A stretch of 64,000 nt of DNA, from positions 186,001 through 250,000 of the forward strand of contig JAAYNL010000015.1 of the NCBI GenBank assembly GCA_012520845.1. The letters are read 5' to 3'. Position 1 is the stretch's first letter; each line of letters begins with the position of its first letter. Under the pieces are notes generated by a model. That model saw only the letters and a list, made by a program, of their open reading frames with translations, searched no databases and was not told the DNA's origin. Below are positions 26,222-35,109 of the stretch, piece after piece. This DNA comes from Thermoplasmatales archaeon (GTDB lineage Archaea > Thermoplasmatota > Thermoplasmata > Methanomassiliicoccales > Methanomethylophilaceae). The translations under genes were made by a program, and so were the position numbers.

Positions 26222-27652
26222 ATGGACAAGGCTATTGTACAGAAGATAGAAAAGGTGGTCGGCAAGGACGGCTATTCGACGAAGACGGCCGACCTTTACA
26301 CTTACGGTTTCGACGCATCCATATTCCACAGGACCCCGGACATCGTCATCCAACCCAGGAGCACGGAGCAGGTGTCCGAAATCCTGAAGATAGCGAACGC
26401 TGCCAGGATCCCCGTCGTGCCCAGGGGCGCGGGCACAGGCCTCTGCGGCGGCGCCGTCCCCATCGAGGGCGGCATCGTGCTCGACATGTCCAGGATGGAC
26501 AAGGTCCTGAAGGTCAGCCCCGCCGACCTCTGGGTCGACGTCCAGGCCGGCGTCGTGTACAACGACCTGAACAAGGTACTCGACGAATACGGCTTTTTCT
26601 TCCCGTGCTCGCCCGGTTCCGCCGAGGCGTGCCAGATCGGCGGCATGGTCGCCCTCAACGCCTCGGGCATGAAGGCCGTGAAGTACGGCGCCACCAGGGA
26701 CTACGTCCTCGGCCTCACCTTCGTGAAGGCGGACGGCGAGATAGTCAGGGCGGGCACCAGGACGATCAAGGACTCCTCCGGTTACCAGCTGGCGAGGCTG
26801 ATGTGCGGCAGCGAGGGCACCCTCGGGGTCATCACCGAGGTCACCCTGAAGCTGGCCGCCAAACCGAAGGGTTCCGCCTCCGCCCTCGTCGCCTTCGACG
26901 ACGTGCACGACGCGGGCAGGTTCGTTTCCGCCCTCATAGCCAGGCCATTGATCCCGGCATCCTGCGAGCTGATGGACAGCGTATCCATCTCCGCGGTCAA
27001 CAAGTCCCAGGGAAACCCGCTTCCGGACTGCGAGGCCCTCTGCATCGTCGAGGTCGACGGCGAGCCGGAGCAGATCGAGAGGGACCTGAGGACCGTGCAG
27101 GAGGTGGCGAAGGAGAACGGTGCCACCGAAATCACCGCGACCCACGACAAGAAGCAGATCGCGGCGTGGACCTCCGCCAGGAAATCCGTCATGACCTCGC
27201 TTTCCGCGCTCAAGCCCGGCTATTCCTCGGTGTCGCTGGCGGACGACATGGCGGTCCCCGTGTCCAAGATACCCGACGCGGTTAGCGCCTACCAGAAAAT
27301 CGCCGAGAAGTACGGCGTCACCGTCGCCACCTACGGCCACGCCTCCGATGGCAACCTGCACACCAAGATGCTGCTCAACCCCGTCGACAAGGACGAGTGG
27401 GACCGGGGCGTGAAGGCGGTCGAGGAGATATTCGACGCGACGATCGCCCTCGGCGGCACCGTCACCGGTGAACACGGCGTCGGCATATCCAAGGCACCCA
27501 GCTTCCAGAAGGAGAGGGCCTCCGCCCTGTCCAGCATCATCGCCATCAAGAAGGCGATGGACCCCAACAACATCCTGAACCCTGGGAAGCTCCAGCAGTG
27601 GGAAGGCTCGATCCTGACGAACCTGCGCTACCCCTGCGAAGAATACATGTGA
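26222..27652 (+). CDS. FAD-binding oxidase, GlcD / D-lactate dehydrogenase family
   Basis: A FAD-dependent 2-hydroxyacid dehydrogenase. 476 residues from the ATG at 26222 (GTG at 26213 possible). The FAD-binding PCMH domain has PRGAGTGLCGGAVP, ACQIGGMVALNASG and GSEGTLGVITEVTLKL. The C-terminal FAD-oxidase domain carries GHASDGNLHTKM and GEHGVGISK. Substrates are likely D-lactate or glycolate. No GlpC/HdrD-like Fe-S partner is next to it, so the electron acceptor is unclear. Confidence 0.9.
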   Translation: MDKAIVQKIEKVVGKDGYSTKTADLYTYGFDASIFHRTPDIVIQPRSTEQVSEILKIANAARIPVVPRGAGTGLCGGAVPIEGGIVLDMSRMDKVLKVSPADLWVDVQAGVVYNDLNKVLDEYGFFFPCSPGSAEACQIGGMVALNASGMKAVKYGATRDYVLGLTFVKADGEIVRAGTRTIKDSSGYQLARLMCGSEGTLGVITEVTLKLAAKPKGSASALVAFDDVHDAGRFVSALIARPLIPASCELMDSVSISAVNKSQGNPLPDCEALCIVEVDGEPEQIERDLRTVQEVAKENGATEITATHDKKQIAAWTSARKSVMTSLSALKPGYSSVSLADDMAVPVSKIPDAVSAYQKIAEKYGVTVATYGHASDGNLHTKMLLNPVDKDEWDRGVKAVEEIFDATIALGGTVTGEHGVGISKAPSFQKERASALSSIIAIKKAMDPNNILNPGKLQQWEGSILTNLRYPCEEYM

Positions 27653-27653
27653 T

Positions 27654-28298
27654 TCAGAGCAGGAACAGCAGGGCGTACATCCCGCCCGCCACCGCCACCA
27701 TGAACAGGTAGACGCCGGTGTTCCACCTGAGGATCTTGGCCCCGTCCAAGGGTCCGATTGGGATCAGGTTGAACAGCGCCAGTACGAGGTTGAGCGTTAT
27801 GAACAGGGCCACCAGCCCAGCGACGGCGCCGCTCGTGATGAAGAGCAGGGCGACGCCGACGACCGCCATCACGATGTTGGACGCCGGGCCCGCCGCGCTG
27901 ATTAGGCCGTATTGCCTCTCGGTGATCCTTCCCTCGATGTAGACCGCCCCGGGGGCGGCGAACAGGAACCCGGTGAAGGAAAGCAGGAAGGCGAAGACCA
28001 ACCCCATGGGAAACATTCTGAACTCCGCCCACGCCCCGTATCTCTGGGCGACGAATTTGTGGCTCAGCTCGTGGCCCAGGAAGCTGGTGAGTATCAGGAC
28101 CATGGAAAGCCCGAACATGCCGAGGTAATCCAGCAGGGGGTCCGGGTTGAAGAACCCGCCTAGGCTCCATTTGAACACGTTGGCGAAGGCGGCGGAGAGC
28201 ACGAGGACGGCGATCACTATGTGCACGACCTCCGTCTGGCTGAAGGAATCCTTCCCGAAACCGGGATTGATGGGTATGGCCCCCGTCGCTCTTGGCAT
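27654..28298 (-). CDS. Site-2 protease family membrane metalloprotease (M50)
   Basis: A zinc protease acting inside the membrane. 214 residues with about six helices. The zinc motif HELSHKF lies in the second transmembrane block and the third ligand motif NLIPIGPLDGAKI near residue 180. This is the short core without PDZ or CBS domains. Its stop is one base from the convergent GlcD-like gene. Substrate unknown. Confidence 0.9.
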   Translation of the reverse strand: MPRATGAIPINPGFGKDSFSQTEVVHIVIAVLVLSAAFANVFKWSLGGFFNPDPLLDYLGMFGLSMVLILTSFLGHELSHKFVAQRYGAWAEFRMFPMGLVFAFLLSFTGFLFAAPGAVYIEGRITERQYGLISAAGPASNIVMAVVGVALLFITSGAVAGLVALFITLNLVLALFNLIPIGPLDGAKILRWNTGVYLFMVAVAGGMYALLFLL

Positions 28299-28383
28299 GG
28301 CCCGCCGATAATCCTCTTAGCCTATATTGTTTGCTTAAACGCGGCCTGCGAAAGGTTAAAACGACGCCCCATCATGTGCGTCC

Positions 28384-29100
28384 ATGGATTTGTCTCTGGG
28401 ACTCGCGGGCGTCGTGGCTATAGCGCCGGTCATGCTCGTGATGTACTTCTCGCTGAGGGGGTACACCTACCCTGCGGTCGAGGAACCCTATTTCAGCGAC
28501 CCGCCGCTTTTCGGCCTGTTCGCCGTCGGCCTGGTCCAGGGCACGGTGCTGTTCGTCGTCTATACGTACTTCGTCACATCGTGGGCGACGCTCGTCACGG
28601 CAATCGTCTTCGCCGTGCTCCTGGAGGTCGTGAAGCTGATCACGATGAATCTCAAACGGTTCCACGGCAAATCGGATACGGTCTTCTACGGGATGTCCCT
28701 CGGCTTCGGCATCGCCGCCGCCTTCGCCGGCGGCATGGCATACTACATCACCGAAGGGTCGGCGATGCTCGGCGACGGGATGGACGTCCCATCCTGGGTC
28801 TTCGTCTTCGTCTATTCCGTGATGGCGATTTTGCTGAACGGCGCCACCGGCGCCACCATCGGCGAGGGAATCGCGAGGAAGAGGCCGTGGGAGTTCTTCC
28901 TGCAGGCGCTGATCCCCGCCATGCTGTTTCAGGTCGTGCTCATCCCGGCATGGTCCGCTTCGTCCGAGGCGGCCTTTGCCCTCTCCGTCGTCGCCGCGGC
29001 GGCCGTCGCCGTCGTTTATTTCTACATCATCGTGGCCAAAAACCTGCCCCGCGTCGTGCGTGACATTTTAAGGCAGCAGGGCATTAAGGGGAACAGGTAA
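28384..29100 (+). CDS. Polytopic membrane protein, possibly PrsW-like
   Basis: 238 residues with about seven hydrophobic helices and a basic C-terminal tail. The LLEVVKLITM and VFYGMSLGFGIAAAFAGG segments recall the ExxK and FxxxxGxGxA pattern of the PrsW/CPBP-type membrane proteases, but the catalytic Glu pair is not clear, so this is a tentative comparison. A tiny membrane gene follows after 5 bases. Confidence 0.65.
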   Translation: MDLSLGLAGVVAIAPVMLVMYFSLRGYTYPAVEEPYFSDPPLFGLFAVGLVQGTVLFVVYTYFVTSWATLVTAIVFAVLLEVVKLITMNLKRFHGKSDTVFYGMSLGFGIAAAFAGGMAYYITEGSAMLGDGMDVPSWVFVFVYSVMAILLNGATGATIGEGIARKRPWEFFLQALIPAMLFQVVLIPAWSASSEAAFALSVVAAAAVAVVYFYIIVAKNLPRVVRDILRQQGIKGNR

Positions 29101-29105
29101 GGGAA

Positions 29106-29237
29106 ATGTCGTTCAAGATGGCGGTGGTTCTCGGTATAGTGGGATTGGCCCTTTCGATACTGGCCTTGGCGATTTGCTCCTCCACGGCGGTGCACGACGC
29201 CATCTGGGAGGCCATTTCCGGCATAGGGCCTTCTTAA
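29106..29237 (+). CDS. Small membrane peptide (43 residues)
   Basis: ATG five bases after the preceding stop, with a GGTAAGGG purine run upstream as a possible ribosome site. One strongly hydrophobic helix (VVLGIVGLALSILALAIC) followed by a short polar tail. Such small single-helix proteins are often accessory subunits. Support is position and composition only. The TAA overlaps the stop of the convergent zinc-ribbon gene. Confidence 0.5.
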   Translation: MSFKMAVVLGIVGLALSILALAICSSTAVHDAIWEAISGIGPS

Positions 29238-29662
29238 ACCGCCCTGTATTTTCCCGGGGAGGTCTCCATGGCGAGGCCGTGGCGCAGCATCGCCTCGAGC
29301 GTGGCCTTTCCCCGTCCCGGGTCGGCCTCTTCCACGTCGGCCAACGTGAACTCGCCGAGGATTTCCGTCAGGCCCTCGGCGAGAAGCGACAGGCAGCGCC
29401 CGGACCTCCCGCATTTTTCATACCTGTAATGCAGAGTCGAAAGCGGGTCCGGGTCTTCCCCCCTTTCCGGTTCCTCGCGTTCGAACCCGGACATGGACGC
29501 CATGACCGCCCTGAGCAACGCCTGGTCGTCCCCCGAGTATATGGGCGACAACAGGGACGTCTCCACGGACCTGGAGCAGAACGGGCACGCGGAGCGTTTC
29601 GTCGACAAGTCGGCTATCCTTTCCCTGCCGCAGCCGGAGCAGCGGACGATCCCGAATCTCAT
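29234..29662 (-). CDS. Zinc-ribbon protein with C-terminal winged-helix-like region
   Basis: 142 residues. An N-terminal four-Cys ribbon (IVRCSGCGRERIADLSTKRSACPFC) binds zinc. The remainder contains CGRSGRC and a C-terminal helical part (GLTEILGEFTLADVEEADPGRGKATLEAMLRHGLAMETSPGKYRAV) that looks like a winged helix. Third gene of a PAC2-PvlArgDC-zinc ribbon operon, overlapping PvlArgDC by ATGA. Role unknown. Confidence 0.72.
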   Translation of the reverse strand: MRFGIVRCSGCGRERIADLSTKRSACPFCSRSVETSLLSPIYSGDDQALLRAVMASMSGFEREEPERGEDPDPLSTLHYRYEKCGRSGRCLSLLAEGLTEILGEFTLADVEEADPGRGKATLEAMLRHGLAMETSPGKYRAV

Positions 29663-30135
29663 TTCCCGTATTCCGTGAAGACGAGGGACGCGATGCAGCA
29701 GCCGTTGGTGCCTTCCGGCACAGACAGTTCGGACACGACGTATTCGTGCCTGGCGAGGGCGACGCCCCTCGCACCGGCGATGGCGTCAAGCCTGTCCTTT
29801 AATTTCCCGATCAATTCGTCGGTGCCGCAGGCGCCGTCCGCCTCGGCCACGTAGCCTCCCATGCCGTCCTTCCTCATGGCGTAGGCGATTCCCGCGGAAA
29901 TCCTCTCGCCGCCGGCGGAATCGCGGCGGGCAAGCACGCAATGGGTTATGGCGCCCATCGGCAAAACCGTCTTTTCGGTGCGGACGGCCCCGACGGGGAT
30001 GACGGATGATACGGGGACGAGGTTCTGTTCGCCTATGCCGCCGGCGATGAGGGCGTCGTCGAAGGCGTTCAGGGTTGACACGTCGTTGAGTGCCGCACCC
30101 TTGGTTACGAAAAATCTGCTGGGCACCATCCGCAT
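29659..30135 (-). CDS. pdaD: Pyruvoyl-dependent arginine decarboxylase
   Basis: It makes agmatine from arginine for polyamine synthesis and for agmatidine in tRNA-Ile2. 158 residues from the ATG at 30135 (other starts at 30141 GTG and 30129 ATG). MVPSRFFVTKG opens the family domain. The self-cleavage site is the Ser pair in NLVPVSSVIP (S43-S44), which would give the pyruvoyl group on the new alpha subunit. Confidence 0.92.
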   Translation of the reverse strand: MRMVPSRFFVTKGAALNDVSTLNAFDDALIAGGIGEQNLVPVSSVIPVGAVRTEKTVLPMGAITHCVLARRDSAGGERISAGIAYAMRKDGMGGYVAEADGACGTDELIGKLKDRLDAIAGARGVALARHEYVVSELSVPEGTNGCCIASLVFTEYGK

Positions 30136-30167
30136 GGGCACCCCATCGACGGAACGGATTTAACGGT

Positions 30168-30902
30168 TTACCCGTAGAGGACGCTGTCGCCGACGTTGCC
30201 CTGTTCCATGGCGTCGGCGATTCTCTTCTCGATTTCCTCGGCCTCGTCATAGAGCGGTTCGGTATCCACCTTCAGTTCGGGTATGATGCCGGACAGGGAC
30301 TCGAGGAGCTTGGCCGCGCCGCGGGGGTCGGGCATTTCGGAACGGGCCTTCCCTATGGCAATCACCGTCGGCATGCCCAGGGCCGCGCCCTCGTAAAGCA
30401 GGGTCCCCGAAAGCCCGCGGACGATCCCTTCCTTTAGGGTTTCGATGCCGAACCCCGAGATCGATTCCTCGGTTTCCGGGTCTGAACAGGCGCACACGGT
30501 ACCGTATTCCTCGGGGCCGAACATGGGCATGCTGTCCAACACTAACGTCTTCTTGACGCCGTTCCCGTGCAGCCACCCCATCAGCTCGCGGGAAAGCGTC
30601 TGTTGGATTTCGGGTTTCGGTATGGTCTCGGAAACGATGACGAGAAGGCTGTCGCAACCCGCCCCGCCGTTTTCCAGGGGTTTGCAGTACATCCTTATCT
30701 GCGGTCCCGGGACGCCGTCCTTCATGACGCAGTAGGGTGGGAGCATATCGGTGGAGGCGCCGGCGTGGAGGGACATGCCCTCCTTCTTGGAGATGAGCCC
30801 CGTGGCTATCGAACTCACCAGACCCAGGCTGGGAAAACCAATCAGGGCGATGGCGTTTTCCAGTTTTTCCTCGGCGAATACCTTGAACCTTAAGCTGCCC
30901 AT
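30168..30902 (-). CDS. PAC2-family protein (proteasome assembly chaperone-like)
   Basis: 244 residues starting MGSLRFKVFAEE. The PAC2 fold is indicated by NAIALIGFPSLGLVSSIATGLIS at the N-terminus, the DMLPPYCVMKDGVPGPQIRMY strand pair and FGIETLKEGIVRGLSGTLLYEGAALGMPTVIAIG. Archaeal members may chaperone proteasome assembly, though this is not proven. It leads the operon with PvlArgDC. A longer frame runs into the divergent promoter and is unlikely. Confidence 0.85.
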   Translation of the reverse strand: MGSLRFKVFAEEKLENAIALIGFPSLGLVSSIATGLISKKEGMSLHAGASTDMLPPYCVMKDGVPGPQIRMYCKPLENGGAGCDSLLVIVSETIPKPEIQQTLSRELMGWLHGNGVKKTLVLDSMPMFGPEEYGTVCACSDPETEESISGFGIETLKEGIVRGLSGTLLYEGAALGMPTVIAIGKARSEMPDPRGAAKLLESLSGIIPELKVDTEPLYDEAEEIEKRIADAMEQGNVGDSVLYG

Positions 30903-30918
30903 TTCAAGGGGGTGATTG

Positions 30919-30936
30919 TCGGGGAATCCTATTAAA
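30919..30936. promoter_or_regulatory. Bidirectional promoter element between PAC2 and M16 genes
   Basis: TCGGGGAATCCTATTAAA holds an AT element (TATTAAA / TTTAATA) that can act as a TATA box for the M16 gene (ATG at 30959, about 25 bases away, leaderless) and for PAC2 on the other strand. The same 18 bases occur before znuA at 7646-7663. Confidence 0.5.
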
Positions 30937-30958
30937 CCAATCGGCGCAATCGAGTTGC

Positions 30959-32227
30959 ATGGCAAAGGAAACAATCGAGGCGTCGAGGACGCCCGCCGGG
31001 ATACCCGTCATAACCATCGGCCCCGGGAAATCCGGAAGGTGCGGTTATATGGTGGCCGTCAGGGCGGGTTCCAGGGACGAGGCCCCGGGCAACCTCGGCA
31101 TATCGCACCTGCTGGAACATTCCGTGTTCCGTCGTGCCGGCGGGAGAACGTCCTTCGAGATATCCAGGGACATGGAGGCCGCCGGGGGCTCCATGAACGC
31201 CTTCACGTCCAAGGAAATGACGGGGTACCACGGCTCCACGATCTTGGAGACGGCCGGGGTGGCCAGGGAACTCGTCGGGGACATCGTCGCCGACCCAAGC
31301 CTCGACGGCCCGGACATCGAGTTGGAGAAGAAAATCGTGCTCCAGGAAATCAGCATGTGGGAGAACGACCCGGAATCCTACATCCACAAGCTCATGTCCG
31401 ATACCCTGTGGGAGGGCCACGGGCTTTCCCAGAACGAGGCGGGCCTCGCGGAAGTCGTCGATTCCCTCGGGGAGGCGGATCTGCGGGAATATTACGGGGA
31501 GAGGTACGGGGCGCCGTCGATGGTCGTCATTGCCTGCGGCGACGCGCCCCACGACGAGACCGTCGGCTGGGCCGAGGAGAGGTTCGACCCGATGGGGGGA
31601 GGCCCGAGAAGGAGGGTCCCGCCGAAGGCGTTGCCCCCGGCCTACGTCCGAACGCCCTGGGAAGGCGGGCACTGCTACGTCGGCATGGGGTTCCAGACAT
31701 GTCCGCCCGACCACGCCGACCACACGGCGCTGGGTCTGTTGGGGGCCATCCTTGGGGCGGGCGCGTCCTCCCGCCTTTTCCACAAGGTGAGGGAGGAATC
31801 CGCCCTGGTGTACTCCGTATATTCCGTCGCCCCCACGTATTCCGACGCCGCTTCGATGGAGACGTATTTTTCGTCGACCCCGAAAAACGTGCTCGAGGCG
31901 ATAGAGGCCGTGGCCTCCGTTTGGCGCGGGATCAAGGACGGCGGCCTGGCCGACGGCGAGCTGCGGAAGGCCAAGAACATGGCCTGGGGCCGGCGCACCG
32001 CGTTGGCAGAGTCCACGGACAACACGATGTATTCCGCCGCCAGGCAATACATGGTGAAAGGGGAGGTGGAGACCATGGCCGACTACAAATCAAGGATCGA
32101 GTCCGTCACGGGGGAGGACGTCATGCGCGTGGCCGGGAAGTACCTGGACCCGGGCGCCCTGAGGGTGGCGATGTACGGCACCGCCCCGTCTATGGAGGGG
32201 TTCAGCGTTTCCCAAGTTGACTTCTGA
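30959..32227 (+). CDS. M16 family zinc peptidase (pitrilysin/insulinase type)
   Basis: 422 residues. The inverted zinc motif HxxEH (HLLEHSVF) is at about residues 46-50, with a downstream Glu in the ELEKKIVLQEISMWEND helix. Two M16 halves (active N-terminal, inactive C-terminal with GLLGAILGAGASSRLFHKVREESALVYSVYS) form the usual clam shell. Processing peptidases of this family cut signal or transit peptides, or degrade peptides. The 3' end overlaps the convergent maturation protease gene by 26 bp. Confidence 0.92.
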   Translation: MAKETIEASRTPAGIPVITIGPGKSGRCGYMVAVRAGSRDEAPGNLGISHLLEHSVFRRAGGRTSFEISRDMEAAGGSMNAFTSKEMTGYHGSTILETAGVARELVGDIVADPSLDGPDIELEKKIVLQEISMWENDPESYIHKLMSDTLWEGHGLSQNEAGLAEVVDSLGEADLREYYGERYGAPSMVVIACGDAPHDETVGWAEERFDPMGGGPRRRVPPKALPPAYVRTPWEGGHCYVGMGFQTCPPDHADHTALGLLGAILGAGASSRLFHKVREESALVYSVYSVAPTYSDAASMETYFSSTPKNVLEAIEAVASVWRGIKDGGLADGELRKAKNMAWGRRTALAESTDNTMYSAARQYMVKGEVETMADYKSRIESVTGEDVMRVAGKYLDPGALRVAMYGTAPSMEGFSVSQVDF

Positions 32228-32693
32228 ATTCGTCCAGGTGGTGGAGCACGGCGTCCAGCGCCTTCGGCACGGCCGCCTCCACGGAAGGGGAGAGTTTCTC
32301 CTGGACCGTCAGCAGGTCCTCCGCCTCTATGGCCACGAACACAACTTGTTCCGGCATCATGTCCGGTTCCATGTCCCTGCCGATTTTCATGGCCGTGGCC
32401 AGGTTGACGTCGTGGGCCGAGGCGGACACGATGGTGGGCTCGAAGTCCTCGGGGTCGAAAATCATCACGGTGCCCGGCTCGTATTGCCTGGTCTGTATCG
32501 CGTCCACGATGACGACGTCCCTGTAGCCCCATAAAACGGGTATGATGTCGAGGCCGCCGACGGCCTCCAAGGTGACGTCCACGTCAGGCATGCCCATCTC
32601 GCGGACCTTCTCGGCAACCACCAGGCCGACGGCGTCGTCCGAGACGATGGGGCTGCCCAGGCCGACTACGAGGAAGCGGTCAGACAGGCCCAT
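32202..32693 (-). CDS. Hydrogenase maturation protease family (HycI/HyaD-type)
   Basis: 163 residues. Motifs are VVGLGSPIVSDDAVGLVVAEKV (conserved GxGxPxxxDDAVG) with an Asp for Ni binding, LEAVGGLDIIPVLWGYRDVVIVDAI (second acidic ligand), and SASAHDVNLATAMKI (His ligand). The family trims the C-terminus of Ni-Fe hydrogenase large subunits after metal insertion. No hydrogenase gene is in the window. It overlaps the DUF1538 gene by 14 bp. Confidence 0.9.
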   Translation of the reverse strand: MGLSDRFLVVGLGSPIVSDDAVGLVVAEKVREMGMPDVDVTLEAVGGLDIIPVLWGYRDVVIVDAIQTRQYEPGTVMIFDPEDFEPTIVSASAHDVNLATAMKIGRDMEPDMMPEQVVFVAIEAEDLLTVQEKLSPSVEAAVPKALDAVLHHLDEFRSQLGKR

Positions 32694-34149
32694 CGGGCAT
32701 CGCCTCCTTCCTCTTTCTGTAAAGCACGCCCATGAGGTTGACGAAAATCATCGGTGCCAGGGACATGAGGAATATTATACCGAACCCGTTGACGACGGCG
32801 TCGATCCCGGAGTATTTCGCCGCCGCCAGTCCGACGTACAGCGGCATGACCACGGCGACGGACACCGGCCCGGTGGCCACGGCGCCGCCGTCGAAGGCTA
32901 TGCCCACGAAATCCCCGTCGGACAGCCACATGAACGTCAGTGCCAGCAACAGGGAGGGGACGACGATGAGCAGCAGGTCGATTTCATAGTACACCCTGAG
33001 CATCCCTATCATAACAAAGGCGCCGACGCCGACGGCGATGACCCCAAGGATGGTCCATTTCTTGATTGCCCCGCGGGAGGCGTCCTCGACCTGGTTGCCA
33101 AGGACCTTGGCGGCCGGCTCGGCCAAGACGACCATCGCCCCGAGGGCGAAACCCAGGACGGCCATTGCCAACGGGCCCATTTCCATAAGGGCCTCGCCGA
33201 CTCCCGAGACGATGGGCATGAAACCGGTGTAGATGCCGGTGAGCATGACGATCATGCCGAATCCGGCGGAAGCCAATCCGACGAGCATCTGTTTGACGGC
33301 CCTCCAGGTGTACCTGAGGAACATCCTTTGGAACAACATGAAGAACGCGGCCAACGGTATCAGGGCCATCAGGACGTCGACGACGACGTCCTTCAGGTTT
33401 TTGAGCAGGAAATCGAAATCGAGGTCATAGGGTGCCTCTTCCGAGACGACCGAGGCGGGGTCGGCATCGCCCATGACCACGCCGAGTATCAGCAACGCCA
33501 TCACAGGGCCGATGAACGCGAGGCCGACGGTGCCGAAACCCTCCATCTTCGAGGTCCCCCTGCCTATGCATATCCCCAAGCTAAGTGCCAGCAGAACGGG
33601 TATGATCAGGGCGCCGGTCATGACGCCGCCCGAGTCGAAGGCTATGCCCACCATGTATTTGGGCGTCAGGAACGCCAGGGCGAGGACGGCCGCGTACCCC
33701 ACGGTCATCAGCAGTTTGAGGGACAGGGAATAGACGATCCTCACCGCCGCAATCAAAAGGAACACGGCGACGCCGGCGGCGATGCCGTAGACGACGGTGT
33801 CGACGCTCAGGGCGTCAAACACGGCGTTGACCTGTCCCGCGAAAACTGCCACGTTTGGTTCGGCGACGGTCGCCAGGAAGGATATTGCGAATATGACGCC
33901 GACCATGAAGAGTTTGGAACGCCTTTTCGGGATTTCCGACCCGATCGACTCCCCTACCCGGTTTACGCCGGTTTCGACCCCGTACAGGAAGAAAGTAAGG
34001 CCCACAATCAATAAAATGGTGCAAAGCAGGAACATCATCTGTTCCGACGAGGGGCTTTTCAGGATGAACGCCTGCACGAAGTAGACTATCAATACGACTG
34101 GGACGGTTGACATCACGACTTCCTTGAAAGTCCCTTTCATCGTCACCAT
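32680..34149 (-). CDS. DUF1538 family membrane protein with internal duplication
   Basis: About 489 residues in two homologous halves, each with a GIAFDxGGVxTGxxxxP motif (GIAFDSGGVMTGALIIP and GIAFDGGAVATGPVSVA). About fourteen hydrophobic helices. Known in bacteria and archaea as DUF1538, thought to be a transporter, substrate unproven. A minus-strand TATA (TTTATAC at 34171-34177) places transcription start near 34149, so the in-frame ATGs at 34149 or 34140 are preferred over longer starts. Confidence 0.85.
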   Translation of the reverse strand: MVTMKGTFKEVVMSTVPVVLIVYFVQAFILKSPSSEQMMFLLCTILLIVGLTFFLYGVETGVNRVGESIGSEIPKRRSKLFMVGVIFAISFLATVAEPNVAVFAGQVNAVFDALSVDTVVYGIAAGVAVFLLIAAVRIVYSLSLKLLMTVGYAAVLALAFLTPKYMVGIAFDSGGVMTGALIIPVLLALSLGICIGRGTSKMEGFGTVGLAFIGPVMALLILGVVMGDADPASVVSEEAPYDLDFDFLLKNLKDVVVDVLMALIPLAAFFMLFQRMFLRYTWRAVKQMLVGLASAGFGMIVMLTGIYTGFMPIVSGVGEALMEMGPLAMAVLGFALGAMVVLAEPAAKVLGNQVEDASRGAIKKWTILGVIAVGVGAFVMIGMLRVYYEIDLLLIVVPSLLLALTFMWLSDGDFVGIAFDGGAVATGPVSVAVVMPLYVGLAAAKYSGIDAVVNGFGIIFLMSLAPMIFVNLMGVLYRKRKEAMPDGPV

Positions 34150-34216
34150 TGCACCCGCATCGCGCGCACGGTATAAATTATTCATGCCGGGATAATTTGA
34201 TAACCGAACCCGCCGA

Positions 34217-35026
34217 TTGAGTGCCGTGGAAATAGACGTGGAGCCGTCGCTGTTGATCGGCGGGGCCCGAATCACCAACAGGCAATTGGAAGTGCTGGCC
34301 GCCGTCCACTCGGAGAGGAGCAAGACCGCCGCCGCGAGGAAGCTGGGCATATCCGCCCCGGTGGTGCACAAGTACATGGCCGAGGCCGAGGCCGCGGTCG
34401 GCAGGAAGTTGATGCTCTCGACGCCCAAGGGCACCCACCTGACGCCGGAGGGGGAGGCGCTGCTGGACACCTACAGGGCCATGGAGTTCAGGTGCAACCA
34501 CCACCGGCCGTTCACCGTGTCCTGCACCCCCGTCACCGAGGAACTGATTATGTCCGTAGTCTCCGCCGCCGGCATCGAAGCCACGGTCGTCGTCTCGGAC
34601 GACGCGCACAACATCGCCTCCCTGCGGGGCGGCCTCACCGACCTGATCATACTGGACGACCCGCAGCACCTGTTCGAATTGGACGAGTTCCAGTGGGCGG
34701 AGGTCGGGTATATGGACATGGTGCACGTTGACAGGGGGAAATCCTACATCAGGTACAGGTACGGCGCCCAGAGGATCGCGTACAGCCACCTGGACGCCTC
34801 GGGCATGGAATACAGCGTCGATGCCGAGACCCACCTGCTTTCGGACCTCATCGATTCCGGGAAGAGCTTCTTCGTCGACGAGTTCCTGCTGCTCCGCCGC
34901 GGGATCCGCATGAAGAGCGACACGGACAAGAGGCTGCTGAGACACTCCATCACGGCCATTTACCGCAGGGGCGCCCCCGGCATCACCAGGCTCGTCCGCA
35001 TGATCCAAGACAGGCACGGGCTCTGA
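34217..35026 (+). CDS. LysR/ModE-like transcriptional regulator
   Basis: 269 residues. An N-terminal winged helix of LysR/ModE type (ITNRQLEVLAAVHSERSKTAAARKLGISAPVVHKYMAEAEAAVGRKLMLSTPKGTHLTPEGEALL). The C-terminal part is a substrate-binding-like domain with HRPFTVSCTP and DLIILDDP. The TTG at 34217 or the GTG at 34226 is the start. Transcribed divergently from the DUF1538 gene, which it may regulate. No Mo-binding motif is evident. Confidence 0.78.
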   Translation: MSAVEIDVEPSLLIGGARITNRQLEVLAAVHSERSKTAAARKLGISAPVVHKYMAEAEAAVGRKLMLSTPKGTHLTPEGEALLDTYRAMEFRCNHHRPFTVSCTPVTEELIMSVVSAAGIEATVVVSDDAHNIASLRGGLTDLIILDDPQHLFELDEFQWAEVGYMDMVHVDRGKSYIRYRYGAQRIAYSHLDASGMEYSVDAETHLLSDLIDSGKSFFVDEFLLLRRGIRMKSDTDKRLLRHSITAIYRRGAPGITRLVRMIQDRHGL

Positions 35027-35066
35027 ATTACCCTTTTTGGTAATACTGTTCCCGAAAGACCTGTCC

Positions 35067-35079
35067 CCATTATATACGG
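35067..35079 (+). promoter_or_regulatory. Promoter of hdrCB
   Basis: TTATATAC (35070-35077) is a clear archaeal TATA box. The expected start of transcription is near 35095, which places the ATG at 35092 outside the message and favours the ATG at 35110 with its GAGGAGA Shine-Dalgarno at 35098-35104. Confidence 0.65.
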
Positions 35080-35109
35080 GCATAACGGTGGATGCCCGAG
35101 GAGATCGTT

